Part shown: piece after piece, positions 18,228-26,045 of the stretch
Position numbering within the stretch: the first letter of the stretch is position 1
Layout: the number at the start of each line of letters is the position of its first letter
NCBI GenBank assembly: GCA_032052615.1
Contig: DAMBWF010000003.1
Coordinates: 434,001-498,000, forward strand
DNA length: 64,000 bases
Reading direction: 5' to 3'
From: Pseudomonas_T sp032052615
GTDB lineage: Bacteria; Pseudomonadota; Gammaproteobacteria; Pseudomonadales; Pseudomonadaceae
The notes under the pieces: model-generated
The model's database searches: none
Seen by the model: the letters and a program-made list of their open reading frames with translations, nothing else
Told to the model about the DNA's origin: nothing
Program-made: the position numbers and the translations under genes

Positions 18228-18692
18228 ATGAAACCGATATTCCTGACGCTCGCGTTGACCTGCGGATTGGCATCCAGCCTGTGCCGGGCCGACGCGATAC
18301 TTGACGGACCGGTCGAATACGGGCTTTTCGTCAATCCCCAGTTGGAGCTCAAGCCCGGTGAACGGGTCCTGACCCGCAGCAACCAGTCGATCGAGCCGAC
18401 GCGGGACATCCCGGCGCGGCTGGGCACCAAGTTCGGGATGCGCTATCACCTGTCCGGCAAGCGAGCCGACGACACGCCGCTGACCCTGTTGTACCTCACG
18501 CCCGGAGTGATTGGCGCCGATGGGCGTCGCCACGACAAACTCGAGGTGACCCAAGCCCTACTGCCGGACGCGCCCGCCGACGTGATGGCGTTCGAGTTCA
18601 CCGAGCCCGGGGAGCTGGTCAAGGGGGAATGGCGATTCCTGGTCTTCCAAGGGGATCGTTTGCTGGCGGAGCAGCGTTTTACGGTGCGCTAG
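18228..18692 (+). CDS. DUF3859 family secreted protein
   Basis: 154-aa protein with a signal peptide (about residues 1-21, cleavage near CRADA). The mature region is a beta-rich DUF3859-type domain of unknown function, beginning DAILDGPVEYGLF. The only plausible ribosome site is GAGG at 18217-18220, inside the downstream arm of the preceding terminator hairpin. It is convergent with fabB, 57 bases away. Confidence 0.8.
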   Translation: MKPIFLTLALTCGLASSLCRADAILDGPVEYGLFVNPQLELKPGERVLTRSNQSIEPTRDIPARLGTKFGMRYHLSGKRADDTPLTLLYLTPGVIGADGRRHDKLEVTQALLPDAPADVMAFEFTEPGELVKGEWRFLVFQGDRLLAEQRFTVR

Positions 18693-18714
18693 GCGCGCGG
18701 GGAGGGGAGACGCG

Positions 18715-18737
18715 CCGGGCTCCGCGAGGGAGCCCGG
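18715..18737. terminator. GC hairpin between convergent genes
   Basis: Perfect 9-bp stem CCGGGCTCC / GGAGCCCGG with the loop GCGAG, between the DUF3859 gene (+) and fabB (-). No T-run is present on either side, so it is a weak or rho-assisted terminator at best. Confidence 0.5.
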
Positions 18738-18749
18738 GCAAGCGGGCGA

Positions 18750-19967
18750 TCAGCCCTGCCAGCGCTTCAATACCAGGGTGGCGTTAGTGCCGCCAAAGCC
18801 GAAACTGTTGCTCATTACCTGGTTCAGGTCTACGTTCTCGCGGGTCTCGCGCAGGATCGGCAGGTCGGCGACTTCCGGGTCCAGTTCGTCGATGTTGGCC
18901 GAGCCGGCGATGAAGCGGCCTTCCATCATCAACATGCAATAGATCGCCTCGTGAACGCCGGCGGCCCCCAGGGAGTGGCCGGACAGGCTCTTGGTCGAGC
19001 TAATGGCCGGCGCTTGGTCCTTGAAGACCTCGCGCACACCGCGGATTTCCGCGACGTCGCCCACCGGAGTGGACGTGCCATGGGTGTTCAGGTAGTCGAT
19101 CGGCCCGTCCACGGTGGCCAGCGCCTGCTGCATGCAGCGGATCGCGCCTTCGCCGCTCGGGGCGACCATGTCGTAGCCATCGGAGGTCGCGCCGTAGCCG
19201 ACGATTTCCGCGTAGATCTTCGCGCCGCGCTTGAGGGCGTGCTCCAGCTCCTCGACCACCACCATGCCGCCGCCGCCGGCGATGACGAAGCCGTCGCGCT
19301 TGGCGTCATAGGCACGGGAGGCTTTTTCCGGGGTGTCGTTGTATTGGGTGGACAGGGCGCCCATGGCGTCGAACAGACAGCTCTGGCTCCAGTGCTCCTC
19401 CTCGCCGCCGCCGGCGAAGACCACATCCTGCTTGCCCAGTTGGATCTGTTCCATGGCCTGGCCGATGCAATGGGCGCTGGTGGCGCAGGCGGAGGAAATC
19501 GAATAGTTGACGCCCTTGATCTGGAACGGCGTGGCCAGGCAAGCCGAGACCGTGCTGCCCATGGTGCGGGTCACCCGGTACGGGCCGACGCGCTTGACGC
19601 CTTTCTCGCGCAGGATGTCGATGGCCTCCATCTGGTTCAGGGTGGAGGCGCCGCCGGAGCCGGCGATCAGGCCGGTGCGCGGGTTGGAGATCTGCTCGGC
19701 GGTCAGGCCGGCGTCTGCGACGGCCTGCTGCATGGCCAGGTAGGCATAGGCCGCGGCATCGCCCATGAAGCGGAACAGCTTGCGGTCGATCAGCTCTTCC
19801 AGGTTCAGTCCAACCGAGCCGGAGACCTGGCTGCGCAGGCCCATCTCGGCGTAGGCCGAGTTGTAGCGGATGCCCGCACGGCCGGCACGCAGGTTGGCGG
19901 AGACGGTGTCTTTATCATTGCCCAGGCAGGAGACGATGCCCAGACCGGTGATCACGACGCGACGCAT
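18750..19967 (-). CDS. fabB: 3-oxoacyl-[ACP] synthase I
   Basis: Beta-ketoacyl-ACP synthase I, which elongates unsaturated acyl-ACP with malonyl-ACP. It is needed, with FabA, for anaerobic-type unsaturated fatty acid synthesis. The Cys-His-His triad is clear: SSACATSAHCIG, NTHGTSTPVGD and KSLSGHSLGAAG. The start MRRVVITGLG gives 405 aa, the family length, with GAAGGAC upstream; an in-frame ATG 15 bases earlier lies inside the end of fabA and is rejected. It sits 11 bases downstream of fabA, forming the fabAB operon. Confidence 0.98.
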   Translation of the reverse strand: MRRVVITGLGIVSCLGNDKDTVSANLRAGRAGIRYNSAYAEMGLRSQVSGSVGLNLEELIDRKLFRFMGDAAAYAYLAMQQAVADAGLTAEQISNPRTGLIAGSGGASTLNQMEAIDILREKGVKRVGPYRVTRTMGSTVSACLATPFQIKGVNYSISSACATSAHCIGQAMEQIQLGKQDVVFAGGGEEEHWSQSCLFDAMGALSTQYNDTPEKASRAYDAKRDGFVIAGGGGMVVVEELEHALKRGAKIYAEIVGYGATSDGYDMVAPSGEGAIRCMQQALATVDGPIDYLNTHGTSTPVGDVAEIRGVREVFKDQAPAISSTKSLSGHSLGAAGVHEAIYCMLMMEGRFIAGSANIDELDPEVADLPILRETRENVDLNQVMSNSFGFGGTNATLVLKRWQG

Positions 19968-19978
19968 GCGGAAGTCCT

Positions 19979-20494
19979 TCAAAAACTGTCGGTAGAAGTG
20001 AACAGGCCGACGCGCAAACCCTCGGCACTGTAAATCTCACGGCCATCGACGCTGACGGTGCCGTCGGCGATGCCGAGGATCAGCGAACGGTTGATGGTGC
20101 GTTTGATATGAATGTTATAGGTGATCTTCTTGGCGCTCGGCAGTACCTGACCGAAGAACTTCACTTCGCCGGAACCCAGCGCGCGGCCACGGCCGGGATT
20201 GCCCTGCCAGCCCAGGTAAAAACCGACCAGTTGCCACATGGCATCGAGGCCCAGGCAGCCGGGCATGACCGGGTCGCCTTCGAAATGGCAGGCGAAGAAC
20301 CACAGGTCGGGATTGATATCGAGCTCGGCGACGATTTCGCCTTTGCCATATTTGCCGCCGCTGTCGCCGATATGCACGATCCGGTCGATCATCAGCATAT
20401 TGGGGGCGGGCAATTGCGCATTTCCTGGGCCGAACAACTCGCCGCGACTGCAGCGCAGCAGATCTTCCCGGGAATAGGCGTTTTGTCGTGTCAT
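19979..20494 (-). CDS. fabA: 3-hydroxydecanoyl-[ACP] dehydratase/isomerase
   Basis: Bifunctional dehydratase/isomerase that introduces the cis double bond at the C10 stage. The active-site residues His70 and Asp84 are in place within CHFEGDPVMPGCLGLDAM. At 171 aa it is full length. GAGGAG precedes the ATG. Transcription runs into fabB, and the 351-base upstream region shared with gpsA carries a candidate fatty-acid regulator site (20604-20626) and a perfect palindrome (20631-20646). Confidence 0.98.
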   Translation of the reverse strand: MTRQNAYSREDLLRCSRGELFGPGNAQLPAPNMLMIDRIVHIGDSGGKYGKGEIVAELDINPDLWFFACHFEGDPVMPGCLGLDAMWQLVGFYLGWQGNPGRGRALGSGEVKFFGQVLPSAKKITYNIHIKRTINRSLILGIADGTVSVDGREIYSAEGLRVGLFTSTDSF

Positions 20495-20603
20495 GCGAGC
20501 TCCTCAATGGTCCCTGTGCGGCAGGGCGGCGGCGAACGGATGGACCGGTCGCGCGCATGCCGCAGCCTACGTCGTAGACTGCGGCCTGATGGCGAAAGTC
20601 ACA

Positions 20604-20626
20604 GTGTTCTGAGCACAGGTGTACAC
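20604..20626 (-). promoter_or_regulatory. Candidate FabR/DesT-type operator upstream of fabA
   Basis: Read toward fabA, the site begins GTGTACACCTGTGCTC and ends AACAC. Its left part matches about 12 of 18 positions of the E. coli FabR-type operator as I recall it, and GTGTACAC is itself palindromic. It lies about 110 bases upstream of the fabA start. In P. aeruginosa the TetR-family repressor DesT controls fabAB; assigning this site to DesT is inference. Confidence 0.4.
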
Positions 20627-20630
20627 AAAA

Positions 20631-20646
20631 ATACCGGCGCCGGTAT
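20631..20646. repeat. Perfect 16-bp palindrome
   Basis: ATACCGGCGCCGGTAT is self-complementary with no spacer. On the minus strand it is followed by TTTTTG. It could be an operator, or on RNA a short hairpin of 6 bp with a GCGC loop. Confidence 0.6.
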
Positions 20647-20799
20647 CGCTGCGGATCGTGCCGGTGTCGGCGGCGCCAAACGCCGGCGCACTGTATCACT
20701 GTTGTCCGTTCCGGGGCATGCGCCTGCTCGCCGCCCCGCAGGCAGGGCGACGGGCGCGGCGCATGGCGCGGGGCGACTGGCCGGTCGTCCGTGGCGCCG

Positions 20800-20805
20800 T
20801 ATAAT
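20800..20805 (+). promoter_or_regulatory. -10 box of gpsA
   Basis: TATAAT, a perfect sigma-70 -10, lies 40 bases before the gpsA start. The -35 region (ACTGGC at 17-base spacing) is poor. Confidence 0.55.
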
Positions 20806-20845
20806 GCCGCGATCCGCCATGATGATGGCTTCAGATGGATGCGTC

Positions 20846-21871
20846 ATGACTGAACAGCAACGACCCGTCGCGGTGCTGGGCGGCGGCAGCTTCGGCACCG
20901 CGATCGCCATCCTGTTGGCGAACAATGGCCAACGGGTATGGCAATGGATGCGCGACCCGGAACAGGCCGCCGCGATCCGCGCCAATCGGGAAAACCCGCG
21001 CTACCTGCGAGGCGTGAAGATTCCTCCCGGCGTCGAACCGGTGAACGATCTGCCGGCGGTGCTGGGGGCCTGCGAACTGATCTTCGTGGCGATCCCCTCC
21101 GGCGCGCTGCGGGATGTCCTCGACCCGGTTGCCCTTTCTCTGGCCGGTAAGTTCCTGGTCAGCACCACCAAGGGCATCGAGGCGCGAACCTTCAAACTGA
21201 TGAGCGACATTCTCGAAGAGATCGCGCCCCAGGCCCGTATCGGCGTGCTCTCGGGCCCCAACCTGGCCCGCGAAGTGGCGGAGGGCGCGCTCACCGCCAG
21301 CGTCATCGCCAGCGAGGACGAGGCGCTCTGCCAGCGCGTGCAGGGCACGCTCCACGGGCGCACCTTCCGCGTCTACGCCAGCCGCGATCGCTTCGGCGCC
21401 GAGCTGGGCGGCGCGCTGAAGAATGTCTACGCCATCATCGCCGGCATGGCCGCCGCCCTGGGCATGGGGGAGAACACCCGCAGCATGTTGATCACCCGGG
21501 CCTTGGCGGAAATGACCCGCTTCGCGGTGAAGCTGGGCGCCAACCCGGTCACCTTCCTCGGACTTGCCGGCGTCGGCGACCTGATCGCCACCTGTTCGTC
21601 GCCGAAGAGCCGCAACTACCAAGTCGGCCAGGCCTTGGGCGAGGGGCTGAGCCTGGAGGACGCGGTGGCGCGCCTGGGGGAGGTGGCCGAAGGGGTCAAT
21701 ACCCTGAAGGTGCTCAAGACGAAGGCGGAAGAGTTGAGCGTCTACATGCCGCTGGTCGCCGGTCTGCATGCGATTCTTTTCGAGGGGCGCACCCTGGCCC
21801 AGGTGATCGAAGCGCTGATGAGCGCCGAGCCGAAGACCGACGTCGACTTCATATCCATCAGCGGCTTCTGA
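20846..21871 (+). CDS. gpsA: Glycerol-3-phosphate dehydrogenase [NAD(P)+]
   Basis: Reduces dihydroxyacetone phosphate to sn-glycerol 3-phosphate, the backbone for phospholipids. The NAD(P) fold VLGGGSFGTAIA is at residues 9-20, followed by the conserved TKGIE, SGPNLAREVAEG, GGALKNVYAIIAG and GVGDLIATCSSPKSRN segments. From the ATG at 20846 it is 341 aa, the family size. It is divergent from fabAB, linking fatty acid and glycerolipid synthesis. DUF4389 and sixA follow on the same strand. Confidence 0.97.
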   Translation: MTEQQRPVAVLGGGSFGTAIAILLANNGQRVWQWMRDPEQAAAIRANRENPRYLRGVKIPPGVEPVNDLPAVLGACELIFVAIPSGALRDVLDPVALSLAGKFLVSTTKGIEARTFKLMSDILEEIAPQARIGVLSGPNLAREVAEGALTASVIASEDEALCQRVQGTLHGRTFRVYASRDRFGAELGGALKNVYAIIAGMAAALGMGENTRSMLITRALAEMTRFAVKLGANPVTFLGLAGVGDLIATCSSPKSRNYQVGQALGEGLSLEDAVARLGEVAEGVNTLKVLKTKAEELSVYMPLVAGLHAILFEGRTLAQVIEALMSAEPKTDVDFISISGF

Positions 21872-21906
21872 CCGCCGCCCGCGCCACGGGCGAACCCGGA
21901 GTACTC

Positions 21907-22218
21907 ATGAGCGAACGCTACGACCCTCGACACGAATCCCTGCTGCTGCTGCGGCTGGTCTGGATGGTGGTTTTCCTCGTTGTCTGGCACCTGGCCGAGC
22001 TGCTTCTCGGCGCGGTGGTGGTGCTGCAACTGCTGCATCGCGTGATCCATGGCACGGCCCACGGCGGGCTGCAGGGATTCGGCGACAGCCTGAGCCAATA
22101 CTTGGCGCACATCGGCCGCTTCGGCGCCTTCGGCACCGAGCACAAGCCCTGGCCTTTCGCCGACTGGCCAGCGCCGCGTCCCGCCGACGGCGAGGCGCTC
22201 CCGGAGCGCCAGGCATGA
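21907..22218 (+). CDS. DUF4389 family membrane protein
   Basis: 103-aa protein with one long hydrophobic region, probably two packed helices (about residues 12-48), and a soluble C-terminal tail rich in Pro and Gly. It fits the DUF4389 family, function unknown. It lies 35 bases after gpsA and overlaps sixA by four bases (ATGA), so it probably belongs to a gpsA-DUF4389-sixA transcript. Confidence 0.82.
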   Translation: MSERYDPRHESLLLLRLVWMVVFLVVWHLAELLLGAVVVLQLLHRVIHGTAHGGLQGFGDSLSQYLAHIGRFGAFGTEHKPWPFADWPAPRPADGEALPERQA

Positions 22219-22673
22219 GGCTCTGGTTGCTGCGCCATGGCGAGGCGGAGCCCCAGGCCCGGAGCGATCCGGAGCGCCGCTTGACCGCCCAGGGCCGCGA
22301 CGATGTGCGGCGGGTCGCCGAATGCCTGGCCGGGCGGCCCCTGCAGGCGATCTTCGCCAGCCCCTACGTCCGTGCCCAGCAGAGCGCCGCCCTGGTCCGC
22401 GAGGTCCTGGGGTTCGCCGGGCCGGTGAATACCCTGAGTTGGACGACGCCCGAGTCGAGCCCGCGCCAGGCCCTGGATCGCCTGGCGGATTACCAAGGCG
22501 AAGAATGGCTGCTGGTGACCCATCAACCGTTCGTCGGCCAACTGGCCAGCTTGCTGCTCCACGGGCATGTGCAGAACCCGTTGCCCATGGGAACCGCCTA
22601 CCTGGCCGAGCTTGAAGGGGACTCGACCCTGGCCGGGGGCATGCTGCTGCGCGGCCTGCATCGGCCTGACTGA
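22215..22673 (+). CDS. sixA: Phosphohistidine phosphatase SixA
   Basis: Small histidine phosphatase that removes phosphate from phosphohistidine of phosphorelay proteins. The catalytic RHG motif is at residues 7-9 (LLRHGEAE), with ASPYVRAQQSA and the second active-site histidine in VTHQPFVGQL. At 152 aa it is the usual size for the stand-alone form. Coupled to the DUF4389 gene by ATGA. The target phosphorelay is not known here. Confidence 0.9.
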   Translation: MRLWLLRHGEAEPQARSDPERRLTAQGRDDVRRVAECLAGRPLQAIFASPYVRAQQSAALVREVLGFAGPVNTLSWTTPESSPRQALDRLADYQGEEWLLVTHQPFVGQLASLLLHGHVQNPLPMGTAYLAELEGDSTLAGGMLLRGLHRPD

Positions 22674-22682
22674 AGGCACGGG

Positions 22683-22741
22683 CCCGCGTCGGCACCGTAC
22701 GGCCGCGACGGCGCCTGGTGCCGATAGGGTCGCGACGCGGG
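22683..22741. repeat. Interrupted inverted repeat after sixA
   Basis: CCCGCGTCGGCACC (22683-22696) pairs with GGTGCCGA (22717-22724) and CGCGGG (22736-22741), with an 11-base bulge between the two right-hand pieces. This gives a 14-bp interrupted stem in the 162-base gap between sixA and the next thioesterase. No T-run follows. Function unknown. Confidence 0.4.
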
Positions 22742-22835
22742 CGATTCCCGGCGCGGGGCTCCGCGTCGCGGCTGGACCGCCGCCTTCGTCAGGCGCTATG
22801 GTCCGGCTCCTCTTTCTTTCCCGTGAGGCCCTTCC

Positions 22836-23282
22836 ATGAGTCTGTGGCGGCAAACCCCCGACCTGAACGCGCTCAATGCCATGCAGAAGAACACCCTCGG
22901 CGAGCGGCTGGATATCCGTTTCGAGGCCTTCGACGAATCGTCCCTGACCGCCAGCATGGTGGTGGATAGTCGGACTCACCAGCCGTACGGCTTGTTGCAT
23001 GGCGGCGCCTCGGTGGTCCTGGCGGAAAGCCTGGGTTCGAGCGCCAGCTACCTGTGCATCGATGCCTCGCGCTTCTACTGCGTCGGGCTCGAGATCAACG
23101 CCAATCACCTGCGCGGCCTGCGCAGCGGGCGGGTGACCGCCGTGGCGCGGCCACTCCATGTCGGCCGCAGTACCCACGTGTGGGACATCCGTCTGAGTGG
23201 TGAAGACGGCAAGCTCAGTTGCGTTTCCCGCCTCACCGTGGCCGTGGTACCCCTGGGCGATCCGCCGCCGGAGCGGGATTGA
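22836..23282 (+). CDS. Hotdog acyl-CoA thioesterase (YdiI/EntH-like)
   Basis: 148-aa hotdog-fold thioesterase of the YdiI/EntH (MenI) group. The active-site stretch PYGLLHGGASVVLAESLGS has the HGG loop and catalytic Glu. The strand GLEINANHLRGLRSG and the terminal SCVSRLTVAVV are typical. The P. aeruginosa counterpart (PA1618, recalled) has been studied as a thioesterase of aromatic and other acyl-CoAs. The substrate in this organism is not known. It is followed two bases later by an AraC-type regulator gene. Confidence 0.88.
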   Translation: MSLWRQTPDLNALNAMQKNTLGERLDIRFEAFDESSLTASMVVDSRTHQPYGLLHGGASVVLAESLGSSASYLCIDASRFYCVGLEINANHLRGLRSGRVTAVARPLHVGRSTHVWDIRLSGEDGKLSCVSRLTVAVVPLGDPPPERD

Positions 23283-23284
23283 GC

Positions 23285-24145
23285 ATGGCGCCCGCCGGGC
23301 ATCGCCCTGTCGCGCGAGCGGGCGAGGGCGGGGCGTCGGCTTCCGACCGGATCACCCACTTCCGGGGCGAACTGCCCGGCGTGCGCCTGATCGACGCGGA
23401 ATACCGCCGCTTTGCCTTTCCCCGGCATTTCCACTTGGACTACCACATCGGGCTGCTGCTGCAGGGCCGGCAGCGCTATGCCTACCGGGGCGAGCGGCGC
23501 CTGGCGGGCGGCGGCGACGCGGTGCTGATGCCACCCGAGGACGTCCACGACGGGGCCGCCCTCGACGAACAGGGTTACCGCATCCGCGTGCTGGTCATCG
23601 AGCCCGCGTGGCTGGAGGGCGCCAGCCGCGACCTCAGCGACGGCCGCCAAGGCACGCCTCGGCTGACCGCCATGGCGCTGCGCGACGGACCGTTGTGCCA
23701 ACGCCTGCATACCTTCCACCAATCCATGCTCGGCGGTTCCCGCCTGGCTCAGGAGAGCGCCCTCTGGCCCGCCCTGGCGACGCTGTTGGGCCGCGCCTCC
23801 ACCCTGCGGGTCGCCGAGCCGGCGCGCGGCTTCGACATGGCCACCTGGCGGCGCTTGCGGGAGTGGCTGGAGTCGCGGCTCGAAGCGCCGCCTTCCCTGG
23901 AGGAGCTGGCGGCGTTCTGCGGCCTCAGCCCCTGGCAGGCCCTGCGCCGTTTCAACCGCCAGTGCGGGATGCCGCCTCACCAGTGGGTGACCCAGTTGCG
24001 CCTGGAGCGCGCCCTGCCGCTGGTGCTCCGGGGGCTGCCCTTGAGCGAGGTCGCCCTGCGCCTGGGTTTCTGCGACCAGGCGCATTTTTCCCGGGCATTC
24101 CGCCGCGCCTACGGGGTGCCACCGGCGCGGCTGCGCGTCGGATGA
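23285..24145 (+). CDS. AraC family transcriptional regulator
   Basis: 286-aa regulator with an N-terminal cupin-like sensing domain (about residues 30-120, FPRHFHLDYHIGLLLQG) and a C-terminal double helix-turn-helix (about 190-286, LEELAAFCGLSPWQALRRF and ALRLGFCDQAHFSRAFRRAYG). I placed the start at the ATG two bases after the preceding stop; a longer in-frame version would overlap the thioesterase gene. The ligand and targets cannot be read from sequence; neighbouring hydrolase genes are candidates. Confidence 0.88.
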   Translation: MAPAGHRPVARAGEGGASASDRITHFRGELPGVRLIDAEYRRFAFPRHFHLDYHIGLLLQGRQRYAYRGERRLAGGGDAVLMPPEDVHDGAALDEQGYRIRVLVIEPAWLEGASRDLSDGRQGTPRLTAMALRDGPLCQRLHTFHQSMLGGSRLAQESALWPALATLLGRASTLRVAEPARGFDMATWRRLREWLESRLEAPPSLEELAAFCGLSPWQALRRFNRQCGMPPHQWVTQLRLERALPLVLRGLPLSEVALRLGFCDQAHFSRAFRRAYGVPPARLRVG

Positions 24146-24249
24146 GTCCGCCCGGTGGCCGGTGAGCCCTCGTTCTTGGCAGTTACGGGCGTTGCCGGGC
24201 GCGCCGGGCGCGCCGACAATCCGACGCAGCGTTTCCAGGGAACCTTTCC

Positions 24250-25059
24250 ATGTCGCAACCGATTTTCTTCGCCCATGCCAACGGTTTTCCTTCGGCCACC
24301 TATGGCAAGCTGTTCGCCGCGCTGGCGCCGGACTTCCATGTGCACCATTTGCCCCAGCACGGCCATGACCCGCGTTTCCCGGTGGACGATAACTGGGGCA
24401 ACCTGGTGGACGAACTGCTGCATCACTTGGAGGCCCTCGGCGAGCCGGTATGGGGGGTGGGCCATTCCCTGGGCGGGGTACTGCACTACCATGCCGCCCT
24501 GCGCCGCCCCGATCTCTACCGGGGCGTGGCGATGCTCGATTCGCCGGTGCTGACCCTGGCCGACCGCCTCGTGATCCGGGCGGCCAAGCGCTTCGGCTTC
24601 ATCGATCGCATCACCCCCGCCGGACGCACCCTCGGGCGGCGCGAGACATTCGCCGACCAGGACGAGGCGCGCCGCTACTTCGCCGGCAAGACACTGTTCC
24701 GCGCGTTCGACCCCGACTGCCTGGACGCCTACGTGCGACACGCCTTGGCGCCCCGGGACGGCGCGTTGCGCCTGACCTTCGACCCGGAGACGGAAATCAG
24801 CATCTACCGCAGCGTGCCGCACCGCAGCCCCGGCCGGCCCCGGCAACTGAAGGTGCCGCTGGCCGTGGTGCGCGGCCACCACAGCCGGGTGGTGCTGCCC
24901 CATCACGCGCGTCCGGTGAAACGCATTCCCCACGGGGAATACCTGACCGTGCCGGGCGGGCACATGTTTCCCCTTGAGCGTCCCGTGGACACCGCGACGC
25001 TGCTGCGGAGCCTGTTCGGCCGCTGGCAGGGCCGCCAGACTGGCGAGGTGTCGGCATGA
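24250..25059 (+). CDS. Alpha/beta hydrolase
   Basis: 269-aa alpha/beta hydrolase. The oxyanion region is FAHANGFP, the nucleophile elbow GVGHSLGGV, and a late GGHMFPLE supplies the catalytic histidine. No signal peptide is present, so it is cytosolic. The ribosome site AGGGAA lies upstream. The stop overlaps the next hydrolase gene by four bases (ATGA). Substrate unknown. Confidence 0.88.
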   Translation: MSQPIFFAHANGFPSATYGKLFAALAPDFHVHHLPQHGHDPRFPVDDNWGNLVDELLHHLEALGEPVWGVGHSLGGVLHYHAALRRPDLYRGVAMLDSPVLTLADRLVIRAAKRFGFIDRITPAGRTLGRRETFADQDEARRYFAGKTLFRAFDPDCLDAYVRHALAPRDGALRLTFDPETEISIYRSVPHRSPGRPRQLKVPLAVVRGHHSRVVLPHHARPVKRIPHGEYLTVPGGHMFPLERPVDTATLLRSLFGRWQGRQTGEVSA

Positions 25060-25919
25060 CCGCGCGAGTGGAGGAGGTCCGCCTGAACCTGCCGCACCTC
25101 GACCTGGCGGCGCGGCTCTACGGACCGGAGCACGGGAAACCGGTCATCGCCCTGCATGGCTGGCTGGACAATGCCGCCAGCTTCGCCCGGCTGGCGCCGC
25201 GCCTGCCGGGTCTGCGGATCGTTGCCCTGGACTTCGCCGGCCACGGCCATTCCGCTCACCGCCCGGCGGGAGCGGGCTACGCCCCGTGGGACAACGTTCA
25301 GGACGTGCTGCAGGTGGCGGACCATTTCGGCTGGGAGCGCTTCGCGCTGCTCGGCCATTCCATGGGCGCCATCGTCGCCACGCTGCTGGCGGCTTCGTTG
25401 CCGGAGCGGGTGGAGCGACTGGCGCTGATCGACGGCCTGATCCCGCCGACCGGCGAGGTGGAGCAGACCGTGACTCGCTTCGGCCAGGCGTTGAAAGCCC
25501 AGCGCGCCCTGCAGCACAAGCGCAAGCCGGTCTATGCCCACGTGGAACAGGCGGTGGCCGCGCGCATGAAAGGCACCGACGCGGTGAGCCGCGAGGCCGC
25601 CGAACTGCTCGCCGAGCGCGGCCTGATGCCGGTGGCCGGCGGGTATACCTGGCGCAGCGACGCGCGCCTGACACTGCCGTCGCCGCTGCGCATGACCCAG
25701 GCCCAGGCCCTGGCCTTCGTCGCCGCGCTGCGTTGCCCGGCCCGGCTGCTGGTGGCGGAGCGGGGCATCGTCCAGGAGCACGCGGCGCTGATGGCGGCCC
25801 TGCCGGGGCTACCGGTGGAGGTCATCACGCTGCCGGGCGGGCACCACTTGCACCTGGATGACGAAACGGGCGCCGAGGCGGTCGCGGCCTGTTTTCGTAC
25901 CTTCCTCGGCGAGGCCTGA
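25056..25919 (+). CDS. Alpha/beta hydrolase
   Basis: 287-aa alpha/beta hydrolase related to lipase/esterase-type members. The oxyanion region is LHGWLDNAASF, the elbow LLGHSMGAIV, and the histidine GGHHLHLD near the C-terminus. It is coupled to the preceding hydrolase by a four-base overlap; the two proteins share the fold but are not close copies. Substrate unknown. Confidence 0.88.
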   Translation: MTARVEEVRLNLPHLDLAARLYGPEHGKPVIALHGWLDNAASFARLAPRLPGLRIVALDFAGHGHSAHRPAGAGYAPWDNVQDVLQVADHFGWERFALLGHSMGAIVATLLAASLPERVERLALIDGLIPPTGEVEQTVTRFGQALKAQRALQHKRKPVYAHVEQAVAARMKGTDAVSREAAELLAERGLMPVAGGYTWRSDARLTLPSPLRMTQAQALAFVAALRCPARLLVAERGIVQEHAALMAALPGLPVEVITLPGGHHLHLDDETGAEAVAACFRTFLGEA

Positions 25920-25996
25920 GCGGCCCGTCCGGGAGCGCGTTCTTCTCGGGGTGGCCCCTTGGCACGGCGGAAAAACGCTGTGGCAATGCCCGCTTG

Positions 25997-26013
25997 ACTT
26001 GCCTTCGGCAAGT
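25997..26013. repeat. Short hairpin upstream of the GST gene
   Basis: Perfect 7-bp repeat ACTTGCC / GGCAAGT with a TTC loop, 32 bases before the GST start. No T-run follows. It may be a leader hairpin or operator. Confidence 0.3.
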
Positions 26014-26045
26014 GGCGAGGCTGGCCACCCGCACAGGAGCCGCCG

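Larger units (their letters stand above)
20495..20845. other. Divergent control region between fabA and gpsA
   Basis: Non-coding 351 bases separating fabA (-) from gpsA (+). It holds the 23-base GTGT...ACAC element, a 16-bp palindrome and a TATAAT box at 20800-20805 for gpsA. No small gene is supported. Confidence 0.6.

Noticed and set aside
19968..19982. fabB start five codons upstream (MKDF)
   Set aside because: It overlaps the fabA end; the GAAGGAC site and the family N-terminus MRRVVITG fit the downstream ATG.
24190..24215. Short tandem GCCGGGCGC repeat
   Set aside because: Two imperfect copies in a GC-rich gap; below what I would call a real repeat.
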